Below the pieces are notes generated by a model. That model did no database searches. It was not told the origin of the DNA and worked only from the letters and a program-made list of their open reading frames with translations. From a virus, in the IMG/VR virus record IMGVR_UViG_3300046488_000043, positions 1 to 39,706 of that record: a stretch of DNA of 39,706 nucleotides, one strand, 5' to 3'. Numbering within the stretch: the stretch's first letter is position 1; each line of letters begins with the position of its first letter. Both the position numbers and the translations under genes were made by a program. Positions 16,928-25,079 of this stretch are shown here, in pieces.

Positions 16928-17496
16928 AGTGGAACATTCTCAACTGTAAGTCCTGCGGATAATACCACACAACTTGCTCTACGCATTCTACCTAAAATAA
17001 CAGGAACAGGGCCGCCCTGTTCAGTTACATTAACTGTTCCATTAAAAATAAAGGATGGGTTTTGGCCTGCTTGTGTTGTTGGTGCACTTAACTGTGGTTT
17101 AGGTGCAAGTAATTCTGCAACACCACCAAATATAAGTGATGCACCCATTGGATACAAATATGGTGCAAGCACTGGAAAGAAATATCCAATAACAATAAGA
17201 ACAACACCAATGATAATTCGTGCCACTGCGGATTTACCTTCAATTACGGGAACCAAATGAATTTCTTTTGTATTACCCAATGTGAATGCAACTTCATTTT
17301 CGCCCATATCATCTTTCTTATTACGCTTACCTTTATATACATGAAATTTACCATTGCGGATGCGTTCCTTGAATTTCTGGCCGAGTTTACAGAATAATCC
17401 TTGCATAACAAGCAATGTAGTTTCTGCTGTAATCATAATAGGTTCTTTGCCATATTTCTTAGCCAAATCACCATGTAAATATATTGCTCGCTCCAT
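16924..17496 (-). CDS. Tail assembly protein I-like
   Basis: The product has 190 residues: an N-terminal ubiquitin-like part (AIYLHGDLAKKYGKEPI), a hydrophobic Gly/Ile/Val-rich helix pair near residues 90-130, and the conserved end GPVPVILGRMRRASCVVLSA typical of lambda I (tail assembly). In lambda, I acts in assembly of the tail tip together with J, K and L and is not needed as a bulk structural subunit. Its ATG overlaps K (TAATG) and its stop overlaps J (ATGA), keeping the lambda order K-I-J. Confidence 0.85.
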   Translation of the reverse strand: MERAIYLHGDLAKKYGKEPIMITAETTLLVMQGLFCKLGQKFKERIRNGKFHVYKGKRNKKDDMGENEVAFTLGNTKEIHLVPVIEGKSAVARIIIGVVLIVIGYFFPVLAPYLYPMGASLIFGGVAELLAPKPQLSAPTTQAGQNPSFIFNGTVNVTEQGGPVPVILGRMRRASCVVLSAGLTVENVPL

Positions 17497-18260
17497 TATT
17501 TTAATTCCTTAAGTTTATATCGTTTCACAACATATTTATCCCAAATTGCATAAGGTTCTTGCACAGGGAATCTACCAAACATATGATGTGCAACTGTATT
17601 TTCATCTAACATAACACCACAGTGGTTTACTACCGGTGATCGTATCTTATAAAATACAACATCGCCACGCTTACGGGGTTCAGAAGTAATATCAATTGCC
17701 TGCCATGCCTGTGCCTGTTCTTCTAATAAGTTCTCTGGAATATGTTTAGTGCCATCATCTCTTGTATAATCTAAGAACCAGTCAAAATCACGGGGATAAT
17801 ATGGTAGATCAATATTATATTCTTTATACATCCAATCTGTCATGAACGCTAAACAGTCCTGTGAGCTATGAATAAATTCTCTATCCATTAATGATGGCCT
17901 GTGTGATCTATCGCCGAACCAAAATGGTATAGTTACATTCTCGCCTTCAGTAATAACAATTCCCCATTCTACTGCTGTATCTATTTGCCCTTGCATGTCT
18001 GCTTTAGATGGTATGCGTGGATCTTCTGTGGGCGGTTTATCTGGGTCATATGGGTGACTATGAATAATTGCCTTAACTTTATTCTCTACAAGTGCCATCG
18101 GATCGATACTAAATGATCGAAGTTTATCATCAGCAATATTATCATATGCAATAAAGAGGTTATCATCGGTCACAATGCCACATCCTTCTTCAGGATAAAC
18201 CTTTAACATATGATCAATAACATCTTGCCAATTAGAAATGTAATTAGTTGCAGTAGTCAT
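17496..18260 (-). CDS. Tail tip peptidase K-like (JAMM plus NlpC/P60)
   Basis: The product has 254 residues. An N-terminal Mov34/JAMM domain has Glu24/Glu25 and the zinc motif HSHP (67-70) with SKAD (85-88). A C-terminal NlpC/P60 domain has Cys136 in QDCLAFMTDW and His213 in VVNHCGVML, followed by HH 225-226. In lambda-type phages K is a tail-tip assembly protein whose two peptidase-like domains may process a tail protein and open the peptidoglycan at entry. All the key residues appear present, so it looks active. It is coupled to L upstream and I downstream (TAATG at both ends). Confidence 0.9.
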   Translation of the reverse strand: MTTATNYISNWQDVIDHMLKVYPEEGCGIVTDDNLFIAYDNIADDKLRSFSIDPMALVENKVKAIIHSHPYDPDKPPTEDPRIPSKADMQGQIDTAVEWGIVITEGENVTIPFWFGDRSHRPSLMDREFIHSSQDCLAFMTDWMYKEYNIDLPYYPRDFDWFLDYTRDDGTKHIPENLLEEQAQAWQAIDITSEPRKRGDVVFYKIRSPVVNHCGVMLDENTVAHHMFGRFPVQEPYAIWDKYVVKRYKLKELK

Positions 18261-18796
18261 TATCCGCGGAACCTTACGGTTGATAGGCCGGGTGCATACA
18301 TATTATTACCACCTGTGTCATCTTTTAATACCTGACTATTAGGTATTTTAATAAATGGTAAATCTAATGCAGTTGCAAGTGTCCATTCAATAGTAAATTT
18401 ATCATGTTTAGTCTTTTGTTCAATATAATAAACCTCTAATGGTAGATATTGGGTCGAATCAGGTGTGGTTCCGTTATCTAAAAACTTTGCAAGTGTTCTG
18501 ACACGAGTAACCTTGCCCCGCACCATATCGCTAAGCGACTGAACATATGGCTGAACAACCTTTGTGACATTAGATACTGCTAACTTTGGGCGTGGTGGTT
18601 GATCACTTGTTACTTCAAAGTTAGTCCCTTTAATAGGGAATGGTATAAATGTCCCAAAAGATCCAAATCCCACTGCTGAATCGCTTGCATTAGTAAATCT
18701 AAATACAGATGAACCTAATGCAGTAAGGTCAATAATGAATCCTTCCCAATAAGGGCTTGGATTCATTGTATTCAATTCTTGTTTTAATGTAGTCAT
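18260..18796 (-). CDS. Minor tail protein L-like, short form
   Basis: The product has 178 residues. PSPYWEGFIIDLTALG, PIKGTNFEVTSDQPPRPKL and LEVYYIEQKTKHDKFTIEWTLATALD match the first domain of lambda L. Lambda L is about 230 residues and ends in a domain with four cysteines binding an iron-sulfur cluster; here the protein stops at STVRFRG and has no cysteine at all. The stop overlaps the start of K. The gap before its start (18797-18935) is unusually long for this block. Confidence 0.8.
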   Translation of the reverse strand: MTTLKQELNTMNPSPYWEGFIIDLTALGSSVFRFTNASDSAVGFGSFGTFIPFPIKGTNFEVTSDQPPRPKLAVSNVTKVVQPYVQSLSDMVRGKVTRVRTLAKFLDNGTTPDSTQYLPLEVYYIEQKTKHDKFTIEWTLATALDLPFIKIPNSQVLKDDTGGNNMYAPGLSTVRFRG

Positions 18797-18935
18797 CTAA
18801 TTTATTCCTGGTTAATTTAATTGTAATTTGGACTTGTTATATACATGGGTAGTGGGGGAGACTGCACTATAATATTATATATTCTTTTCTCTCACATAGC
18901 ACATTCACAAACATCTCTTAGAGATATGTGAGTTA
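18797..18935. other. Non-coding gap between M and L with repeat and hairpin
   Basis: 139 bases without a gene in an otherwise compact tail operon. It holds one copy of a two-block dispersed repeat (18816-18851 and 18861-18879, shared with 35958-36020). A nested hairpin follows: CTCACAT with ATGTGAG (18891-18897 with 18926-18932) enclosing ATCTC with GAGAT. No promoter box of the TATAAATA type is present. Confidence 0.7.
18816..18879. repeat. Dispersed repeat, copy 1
   Basis: 36 bases identical to 35958-35993, a short divergent spacer, then 19 bases matching 36002-36020 with one mismatch. Confidence 0.9.
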
Positions 18936-19280
18936 TCATAACCATACTTGTTTAACTTTCTGTTGAATCGTATATATACTACCTGCCATTGCATTAATAC
19001 TTCGTGGCCCTTCTAATATGTATTTCTTACTCACAGTATCAAATGGACTTGTCCATGTAAAGTAATCACCTGTTTCTAATGAATCTAAGAAACTGTTTAC
19101 TGTATTAGTATCAGTTTGGTTTAGATTCTGCCATTCGATACTAATATGATCACGCAAAAAGTTAATTCCATTTGGAACACGCTGTAGATAACCGTTACCC
19201 ATTACTACTTCAACCATATTCTGTTCAATTGATTTTGTTGTGTTTTGTGAAGGCACAACTCCCGGAAATGTTGCTGGCAT
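18936..19280 (-). CDS. Minor tail protein M-like
   Basis: The product has 114 residues. MPATFPGVVPS at the start, FLRDHISIEWQNLNQTD, FLDSLETGDYFTW and PRSINAMAGSIYTIQQKVKQV match the lambda M family, a small tail-tip protein that sits between the tape measure end and L. It lies five bases after the tape measure gene, as expected. Confidence 0.85.
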   Translation of the reverse strand: MPATFPGVVPSQNTTKSIEQNMVEVVMGNGYLQRVPNGINFLRDHISIEWQNLNQTDTNTVNSFLDSLETGDYFTWTSPFDTVSKKYILEGPRSINAMAGSIYTIQQKVKQVWL

Positions 19281-19285
19281 ATTTT

Positions 19286-21787
19286 TTATCCTATTTGCAT
19301 ACTTACTTTATTATTACTTCCACCTGGGCGATTTGCCTTAGCCATATTATCATTAAAGCGTTGATCAATCATGGTTACAATTGTTCTTGCAAGTTTCTGT
19401 TGATCTTCTGGCTTACTATTATCGCCCTGTGAAGTTATTGTGATATTATTCACAATGTTCATTGAACCTGTGCTACCTGAACTTAGTTGATTAGTTGGGG
19501 TAATAGTGCCTGCTCCTTTGGGTGTCCATCGTTCTGGGCCACGCTCCCCAACTAAAATAGATTGTCCATTGTTACCATTTGCACCAATTACTGCACCTTC
19601 AGCAGCCATTACGACAGATGCATCAACTGCTGCTCCTGCACCAGAACTTGCTGCACCACCCCCGCCAAATAAACCGCTAAATAGCCCACCAATACCCCCG
19701 CTACTATTCATTGCAGCCTTCATTGCATTAATCATTGGGGTTACAACCATGATTTGGAATATAAGTTTAGCAATCTGATCTAACATACTACTAACCATAC
19801 CAGCAAATCCATTCTTACCTGTTGTGATAAGTGAATATAATGTATCACTAAAGTTTTGTAGACCGGTTGTGGTAATCTTCTCTAAACCCTTTTCCATTGT
19901 GCCTAATCCAGTCACAAACCCATCTATACCATTGTTCAACCAATCTTTGTTTGCATCGATTAATGTCTGTGTTGATTTGTGAACCTTAGCAATAGCATCT
20001 GCTTGTTTCTGATAAGCAGCAGTTTCGGCATCGATTGTCCAAATATTATCTTGCTTGAGTTTAGTAATTGTATCTAATGTTGCTTTTTCAATCTTTCTAA
20101 TCTCTGCTTCTTCTTTAATTGCTTCTACGGCCATGTGCTTATGATGAATTTCGTCAATAATCGATTGATTATAACTAAATGCAGTATCATTGAGTTTCTT
20201 AGTAAGTTCAATCGATACTAAATTCTGTCTTGTTTGCTCGTCGATTGCCTTAGATTTTTCTTTAATAGCAGCAATTTCTTTTGCAATGCGTTCTAATTCC
20301 GCAGTAGAATATGTGGCCTTTAATGTGCCACCGTCTTTTGCAATCTTATTATTCTCTTCTTCAATCTTTGCTTTCTCTTTTGCAAATTCAATATCGAGAC
20401 GCTTTAATTGTTCGCCCGCCTTTTGTTCTTCATTTAAGTGCTGTTCTCTCTCCAATACCTTCTCTAAAGTAGTAAGATATTTAAGATACATATCGGTTGC
20501 TTCACCGACCGCACCCTTAACTACTACTTGTTTGGTGTCGCCACCGCCATTGCTCTTATTACCAGATTTATTTGCTGCAACAGTATGACCATCATGTGCT
20601 TCCCATAGATGTGCAATACTTGTGCCAGTATCTTCTGCACTTTTCTTAATGTCTGCGAAATATTCAACCCACACATTCTTAGCACCAGTTAAATCTCTAT
20701 TTGCTAACATCATGAGCGAAGCAGCAACAGCACCTATTGCTTTACCGACAGCAGTCATGATAAGATCTAATGATTGAAGCAATGTCATTAATACTTTAAT
20801 AGCAACCATAAGTAACCATGTTGCTCCTTCAATTGCACCAAATACACCCGCAACTAATCCGCCTGATTCGTATGAACGATTAAACCACTGAACTAAGTTT
20901 GTAAAGGCTGGAACAACAATTTCAACGAGCTTAGAACCAACATCGGACATAATACCGTGCATTCTTGTATTTGCTTTTGTATTCTCTTCAACTGCGTGAA
21001 TACTTTCTGTGCTAATACCAATCCCTTCAGCAGTTAATTCATTAGATGTTTTTTGTGCATCATTAATTGCTTCTAATGCTGGTAGATTCTTTTCCCAACC
21101 CTTACCCAATACCTGTGTCATGGCAGCAAAATCGGCTGTTGATTGTGTGCCATGCTCCCATGAGTGAATTGCTTCCTCTGTTAATTCGGTTGCGGATTTT
21201 AGGACACCATTGTGATCTTTAACTTCTAATCCTAATTGATGGAATGCAGCACCCGTTCCTTTAAGTGGATCATTTGCATTCCATGCTGCTTTAGCAACTT
21301 TAGTATATACTCCCTCGACTGCCTCTAATGAAGAACCAGCCTTTTGTGCTGCCATTTGCATTAACATTGCCTGAGTGGCACTATAACCAAATGCAACACC
21401 TAAATTATTAGCCTGTTCAATCTTTTCGGCCCATTCAAATGCCATTGCAATACCGACCGCACCTAATACAACTGCAAATGCAGCGGCAGCGGCAGTCCCA
21501 GCAAGCAATGCTGACCCAATTTCACCTAAGCCACTAATTGTTTTAACATTAAGGGTGGCCAAATGCTCCATTGATTCTAACATCTTACCAATGGTATTAT
21601 TGAATCTACTGATATGTTCTACTGCTTCACCGACAGCACCACCCATGCCTGCAAAGATAGTTTCCAGATGTTCGCCAGCCTCAGCAGCATGGTCAGTTTC
21701 CTTACCCATCTTTTTAACTGCCTCAGTGCCTTTATCTACCTGACTGTGGTCTACCTTAAATAGTGCATCAAAAATTGCATTTGCCAT
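19286..21787 (-). CDS. Tape measure protein
   Basis: The product has 833 residues, the longest tail-lumen protein, setting tail length. Sequence is largely alpha-helical with heptad-like stretches and hydrophobic segments at about 92-115 (Ala-rich) and 325-360. The last third has a charged coiled-coil region, then a C-terminus with SSGGIGGLFSGLFGGGGAA and ILVGERGPERWTPKGAG, the latter like the GExGPE motif at the end of lambda H. It follows the two overlapping chaperone frames, as always in this family, and precedes M. Confidence 0.9.
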   Translation of the reverse strand: MANAIFDALFKVDHSQVDKGTEAVKKMGKETDHAAEAGEHLETIFAGMGGAVGEAVEHISRFNNTIGKMLESMEHLATLNVKTISGLGEIGSALLAGTAAAAAFAVVLGAVGIAMAFEWAEKIEQANNLGVAFGYSATQAMLMQMAAQKAGSSLEAVEGVYTKVAKAAWNANDPLKGTGAAFHQLGLEVKDHNGVLKSATELTEEAIHSWEHGTQSTADFAAMTQVLGKGWEKNLPALEAINDAQKTSNELTAEGIGISTESIHAVEENTKANTRMHGIMSDVGSKLVEIVVPAFTNLVQWFNRSYESGGLVAGVFGAIEGATWLLMVAIKVLMTLLQSLDLIMTAVGKAIGAVAASLMMLANRDLTGAKNVWVEYFADIKKSAEDTGTSIAHLWEAHDGHTVAANKSGNKSNGGGDTKQVVVKGAVGEATDMYLKYLTTLEKVLEREQHLNEEQKAGEQLKRLDIEFAKEKAKIEEENNKIAKDGGTLKATYSTAELERIAKEIAAIKEKSKAIDEQTRQNLVSIELTKKLNDTAFSYNQSIIDEIHHKHMAVEAIKEEAEIRKIEKATLDTITKLKQDNIWTIDAETAAYQKQADAIAKVHKSTQTLIDANKDWLNNGIDGFVTGLGTMEKGLEKITTTGLQNFSDTLYSLITTGKNGFAGMVSSMLDQIAKLIFQIMVVTPMINAMKAAMNSSGGIGGLFSGLFGGGGAASSGAGAAVDASVVMAAEGAVIGANGNNGQSILVGERGPERWTPKGAGTITPTNQLSSGSTGSMNIVNNITITSQGDNSKPEDQQKLARTIVTMIDQRFNDNMAKANRPGGSNNKVSMQIG

Positions 21788-21793
21788 CTTATA

Positions 21794-22195
21794 TTATTCC
21801 TTATTATTCAGTTCTTGTTGGTGTGCAAGTTCATCTAAATATGCTTTATCAATATCCTTTATTATTCTAATATCAATATAGCGTAAATCCTCTTCCATAA
21901 TAGACATATAGTCTTTAATATTACTATCACTTATCGGTTGTGGCCCACTATCTATATTTATACGAGACCTTCCTACTTCTTGCCATTGAATATAAATCCA
22001 TTGCTCATATGCATTTAATTCTATTTGTGTGGGAATATCTTTACCATTAAGTATAGTGGGTATAGATTTACCTAATTTTTTAATAAACTCCAATTGTTGT
22101 GCCAGAGAACCTTGCTTAGTTGGATAATTAAGAATTATATAGTTGCTTATATAGATCTGTGTATTATTTTTTGCTTGGTCGAAAAAAGTTAGCAC
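21794..22195 (-). CDS. Tail assembly chaperone, T extension (frameshift product)
   Basis: About 133 residues open in the frame that overlaps the end of the G gene by 32 bases; the nominal start is GTG 22195, but no ribosome-binding site precedes it. In lambda-type phages the second frame is made only as a G-T fusion by ribosomal frameshifting, and the fusion loads the tape measure protein. Here the T frame is +1 (equivalently -2) relative to G. The shift must occur between the T-frame stop at 22228-22226 and the G stop at 22164. Two six-base homopolymers on the minus strand, T6 (22187-22182) and A6 (22172-22167), are candidate slip sites. Confidence 0.75.
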   Translation of the reverse strand: MLTFFDQAKNNTQIYISNYIILNYPTKQGSLAQQLEFIKKLGKSIPTILNGKDIPTQIELNAYEQWIYIQWQEVGRSRINIDSGPQPISDSNIKDYMSIMEEDLRYIDIRIIKDIDKAYLDELAHQQELNNKE

Positions 22196-22601
22196 GCTCT
22201 TGAGCGAACGCCTCCACTTGTTCCATTATCATATTTGCTTCTGGCTTAGTGAATAATTCTTTTGCATATTCGGGACTATAAGGGGCACCAAATGCCTCAT
22301 CATTGTCCCAACCAACAATAAATGATACTACCATGTCTCTCTTCAATGCAGCAATCTTCTCTAATTCTTCCGGCTTTAGGTCAGTAAGTTTCTTACCAGC
22401 ATAGGGTAACATCTTTCTCTCTGCTTCTCTATATTGTTTACTATCGGTTCCGACTACTTTAAGTTTAACTCCAGTTGGATTAACAAATTCATAGATGGGT
22501 TGACCACCAGGTGTCTTACCAATTTCTTGTTGTTCGCCCATAAGTTCCAATTCGCTAACCTTTGCAAATAGATCCATAATACTTACTGTTTTCTTTGTCA
22601 T
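22164..22601 (-). CDS. Tail assembly chaperone G-like
   Basis: The product has 145 residues, highly charged and helical, beginning MTKKTVSIMDLFAKVSELEL and ending ERANFFRPSKK. Position (tail tube - this - T frame - tape measure), size and the overlapping second frame identify the tail chaperone G. It coats the tape measure protein before tail tube assembly. An AAGGAGA ribosome-binding site and a GATAAATA box (22642-22635) lie upstream, behind a terminator that closes the tail tube gene. Confidence 0.8.
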   Translation of the reverse strand: MTKKTVSIMDLFAKVSELELMGEQQEIGKTPGGQPIYEFVNPTGVKLKVVGTDSKQYREAERKMLPYAGKKLTDLKPEELEKIAALKRDMVVSFIVGWDNDEAFGAPYSPEYAKELFTKPEANMIMEQVEAFAQERANFFRPSKK

Positions 22602-22634
22602 AAGTTTCTCCTTAAGTGTAAATGACTACAAAAC

Positions 22635-22642
22635 TATTTATC
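22635..22642 (-). promoter_or_regulatory. T4-late-like promoter box for G-T-H operon
   Basis: GATAAATA on the minus strand, directly after a terminator T-run and about 34 bases before the start of G. Confidence 0.6.
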
Positions 22643-22665
22643 AAAAAAATAGGCCCCGAAGGGCC
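22643..22665 (-). terminator. Terminator of the tail tube gene
   Basis: GGCCC, loop, GGGCC (22652-22656 with 22661-22665) with a UUCG-like loop, followed by a run of seven T on the minus strand. Confidence 0.85.
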
Positions 22666-22685
22666 ATATCTTTTCTTAATGTAGA

Positions 22686-23612
22686 TTAAGTGCGTGTTAC
22701 AACAATATTAGAAGCACTTGTTGAATCATAAAAACCGACAAATGGCATTGACATAACAACCGGACCATTACCTTGCACTGTCTTAGCAGCACCATGGTAA
22801 CGCACATTAGGAATTAGAAATTCATGTGAGTTTGTGCTATTGTTCAGTGTAAAATCTAATGTAGTCGATGTGCTATTGATAAACTTATTATACATAACTG
22901 CATCTTCTAAATAAACCTGTGCTGTTCCAGTAATTTCTAAGAAGTTCTGGCTAAAATCACGGATTGTATTAGAGCCTAATGCAAAGTTACTTGTTGTTTT
23001 ATTTTCGATGGTAATATCTAAAGACATAAATGAAGCAAATGCTGTTCCACCTTCCTTAAATGTACCGCCGTTATGAACAAATGGTAAAGCAACTTGTGCA
23101 GCGGTATAGAAACCACCGGGACCTGTACCTGCAGTTGTATCAACTGAGACTGTAGTAACAGTAGGACTATCTTTACCAACAAAGGTAAACTTAGCAGTAA
23201 CAATACCGTTAGTAGCAAGTTTAAGTTGAAGTTTATCAACAATCATACCATTATATTGGAAAAACTGTGCAATGTCTAATTGTGCATGTTCGATTGTAAA
23301 CGATTTGCGTGTATTACCAATCTTCAGGACATTAGTGTTGAATACATTACTCATCATTGATTCTAAGAATGAATCAAAGTTAAGTGGACTATAAGCAACA
23401 TCAATATCGCCACCGATGTGTGTATTACCTGTTACCGATGGGCGATACATTCTATCACCCTGAATAGACTGATCTAAATACTTGTCATGAACTGTATTTA
23501 CGGTAAAACCTGTGAATGGAATGTCTAAGAGTGCTGGTGTAGCTGGTGTTGTTCCAAATACTGTTTCAACTACTGCACCAATGGCACTGCGACTACCTAC
23601 TGCGATTGTCAT
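22686..23612 (-). CDS. Major tail tube protein
   Basis: The product has 308 residues. GSRSAIGAVVETVFGTTPATP near the N-terminus and the all-beta pattern after it match phage tail tube proteins of long-tailed phages. It should form the hexameric rings of the tail tube. It sits between the connector genes (plus an HNH endonuclease) and the chaperone pair, and it has its own promoter box, 5-prime hairpin and strong terminator, consistent with very high late expression. Confidence 0.85.
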   Translation of the reverse strand: MTIAVGSRSAIGAVVETVFGTTPATPALLDIPFTGFTVNTVHDKYLDQSIQGDRMYRPSVTGNTHIGGDIDVAYSPLNFDSFLESMMSNVFNTNVLKIGNTRKSFTIEHAQLDIAQFFQYNGMIVDKLQLKLATNGIVTAKFTFVGKDSPTVTTVSVDTTAGTGPGGFYTAAQVALPFVHNGGTFKEGGTAFASFMSLDITIENKTTSNFALGSNTIRDFSQNFLEITGTAQVYLEDAVMYNKFINSTSTTLDFTLNNSTNSHEFLIPNVRYHGAAKTVQGNGPVVMSMPFVGFYDSTSASNIVVTRT

Positions 23613-23635
23613 AATATATTATTCCTTATAAAATT

Positions 23636-23654
23636 AATGTTTTGGCCAAACATT
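23636..23654 (-). promoter_or_regulatory. 5-prime hairpin of tail tube mRNA
   Basis: AATGTTT with AAACATT around GGCC, just downstream of the promoter box at 23673-23666 and before the AAGGAAT ribosome-binding site. Confidence 0.5.
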
Positions 23655-23665
23655 GTATGTGTTAA

Positions 23666-23690
23666 TATTTAGCATACTCATATATTTAGC
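23666..23690 (-). promoter_or_regulatory. Two promoter boxes upstream of tail tube gene
   Basis: GCTAAATA at 23690-23683 (inside the end of the HNH gene) and again at 23673-23666 on the minus strand. Confidence 0.5.
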
Positions 23691-24031
23691 AAATGTCTAT
23701 TTCTAAATGCCTTCCGTTGATTAAATGCTCGTTGTTTTGCAATTGCTCTTCTAATCCATCTCTTATATTTAATTACTTTGTATCGTCTATGTTCACAATT
23801 AAGTGAATCGATTAGGAAACATTCAACACTAAATATCTGATTTAAGAAGCCCATCTTATATAACAACAAGTGGGCCAAATAATGTTCTCTTATTGTTAAA
23901 CTAACTAAATTATCTAAGTTATCTTCTCCACCACAACTGCGTGGGACTATATGATGCCTTTCGGTATAACCATAAGTATGCCTATATTCAGCACGCTTTA
24001 TAAGTTGATCATATATCTTAGCATAATCCAT
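23678..24031 (-). CDS. HNH homing endonuclease (free-standing)
   Basis: The product has 117 residues. The HNH core is RHHIVPRSCGGEDNLDNLVSL with His26-His27, Asn41 and, after it, H50 in REHYLAHLLL. The C-terminus is basic (RRYKVIKYKRWIRR), as for DNA binding. Its ATG overlaps the stop of the tail terminator gene (TAATG). It is an intruder between two structural genes and probably cuts the matching site in related phages to spread. There is no sign of an intron. Confidence 0.85.
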   Translation of the reverse strand: MDYAKIYDQLIKRAEYRHTYGYTERHHIVPRSCGGEDNLDNLVSLTIREHYLAHLLLYKMGFLNQIFSVECFLIDSLNCEHRRYKVIKYKRWIRRAIAKQRAFNQRKAFRNRHLLNI

Positions 24032-24450
24032 TATGCATTATCGTAATATTGCCATGATACAACAATAGGTAGATGATAAAAAGTGGCCTGGGTGAGAGAA
24101 CTTGAAGGTAGTCTATAGACTTTATCTACTAATACTTTAGTTGACCCACCTGTATAATATGTGCCACGCTTATATTTGCTCATTATTAAATCTGCCATAG
24201 TTGCAGCATCAATGTTACCACTATTTTGTGGATAAAATAAATCTACCTGGTAAAGACCTTGGTCCATTCTTAATCCAACTTGACCAATCCCGATAACTTG
24301 AGTTTGTGCTGGCAGTAAAGTCGAACGACACCATGGTTTAGTTGCAGTTACCTGTGATTTAATATTTTCTTGTGTAAATGTAGGTAAACCAGTGGTAGTC
24401 TTTAATATTGTATCAAATATTTGTTGTATAGATGTGTATGATTGACTCAT
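24031..24450 (-). CDS. Tail terminator-like protein
   Basis: The product has 139 residues. The start (SIQQIFDTIL), LLPAQTQVIGIG, GLYQVDLFYPQNSG and HLPIVVSWQYYDNA match small phage proteins of the tail-terminator class (related in role to lambda U), which cap the tail tube and join it to the head. It overlaps the preceding connector gene (ATGA) and is followed by the inserted HNH gene before the tail tube gene. Confidence 0.7.
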   Translation of the reverse strand: MSQSYTSIQQIFDTILKTTTGLPTFTQENIKSQVTATKPWCRSTLLPAQTQVIGIGQVGLRMDQGLYQVDLFYPQNSGNIDAATMADLIMSKYKRGTYYTGGSTKVLVDKVYRLPSSSLTQATFYHLPIVVSWQYYDNA

Positions 24451-24752
24451 TCAATTCCCGCCTTCTGTTTTGCAATAGCAATAATATCATCTGCTTCTAA
24501 CATCGTAGTCTGAATCATTGCATGTGGCTTAATATATTCTGTGCCCAATTCTAAATATACAATATAATCTTGTGTATTTTTTAGATAATATACATCATTA
24601 TCTTTCTCGATATAATATCCTTGTTGTGCAGCACCTGTTTTAACTGGTGTTCTTGCAGCCACCCTACGCATAAATTCATTCATAAATTCTGCCATGAATG
24701 TATCCATCTTCTTAGCAAAATCATTAGCAATAGTTTCGTTTGTATTAGACAT
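24447..24752 (-). CDS. Head-tail connector protein, HK97 gp10-like
   Basis: The product has 101 residues from ATG 24752, which overlaps the previous stop codon (TAATG); an upstream in-frame TTG at 24776 is less likely. The motif RTPVKTGAAQQGYYIEKD and YIVYLELGTEYIKPHAMI are typical of HK97 gp10/lambda Z-like neck proteins that complete the joint between head and tail. It is surrounded by other connector genes in the expected order. Confidence 0.75.
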   Translation of the reverse strand: MSNTNETIANDFAKKMDTFMAEFMNEFMRRVAARTPVKTGAAQQGYYIEKDNDVYYLKNTQDYIVYLELGTEYIKPHAMIQTTMLEADDIIAIAKQKAGIE

Positions 24753-25078
24753 TATGTAATAGTTAAGGTATAGCAAATGGTTGTGTCTTCCATTCTAATT
24801 GTATTAACATCAACTACGCTATAGATATGCTTATGTGAATCTGTTAATACATCGAATAGTTCGGGGACATATTTTGCACTATATTGGATAGTTATTGTTC
24901 TTGCATCTGATGACATAGGTGATGGACCACCATTATCAATATTGCGTAAGAATTGTTTATCAGCAGTCCCTTTTAGATGTGCTAATATTTTAGTTCCACG
25001 ACTGCAAGTGAATGGCTCGCCTAATAATGCAATAACATCATTAATATCTTTTCTAAATGACATTGATTCTGCCGACAT
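24752..25078 (-). CDS. Head-tail joining protein
   Basis: The product has 108 residues, small and mainly beta, with TITIQYSAKYVPELFDVLTDSHKH in its second half and a short hydrophobic end. Position between the adaptor and gp10-like genes and its size fit a head-closure or joining protein (comparable in role to lambda FII or the HK97 head-closure protein). Sequence alone does not fix which. A TATAAATA match (25095-25088) lies just before the start codon. Confidence 0.55.
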   Translation of the reverse strand: MSAESMSFRKDINDVIALLGEPFTCSRGTKILAHLKGTADKQFLRNIDNGGPSPMSSDARTITIQYSAKYVPELFDVLTDSHKHIYSVVDVNTIRMEDTTICYTLTIT

Positions 25079-25079
25079 A

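Noticed and set aside
24753-24776. Upstream extension of the gp10-like protein from TTG 24776
   Set aside because: ATG 24752 overlaps the preceding stop codon as TAATG, the pattern used by most neighbours.
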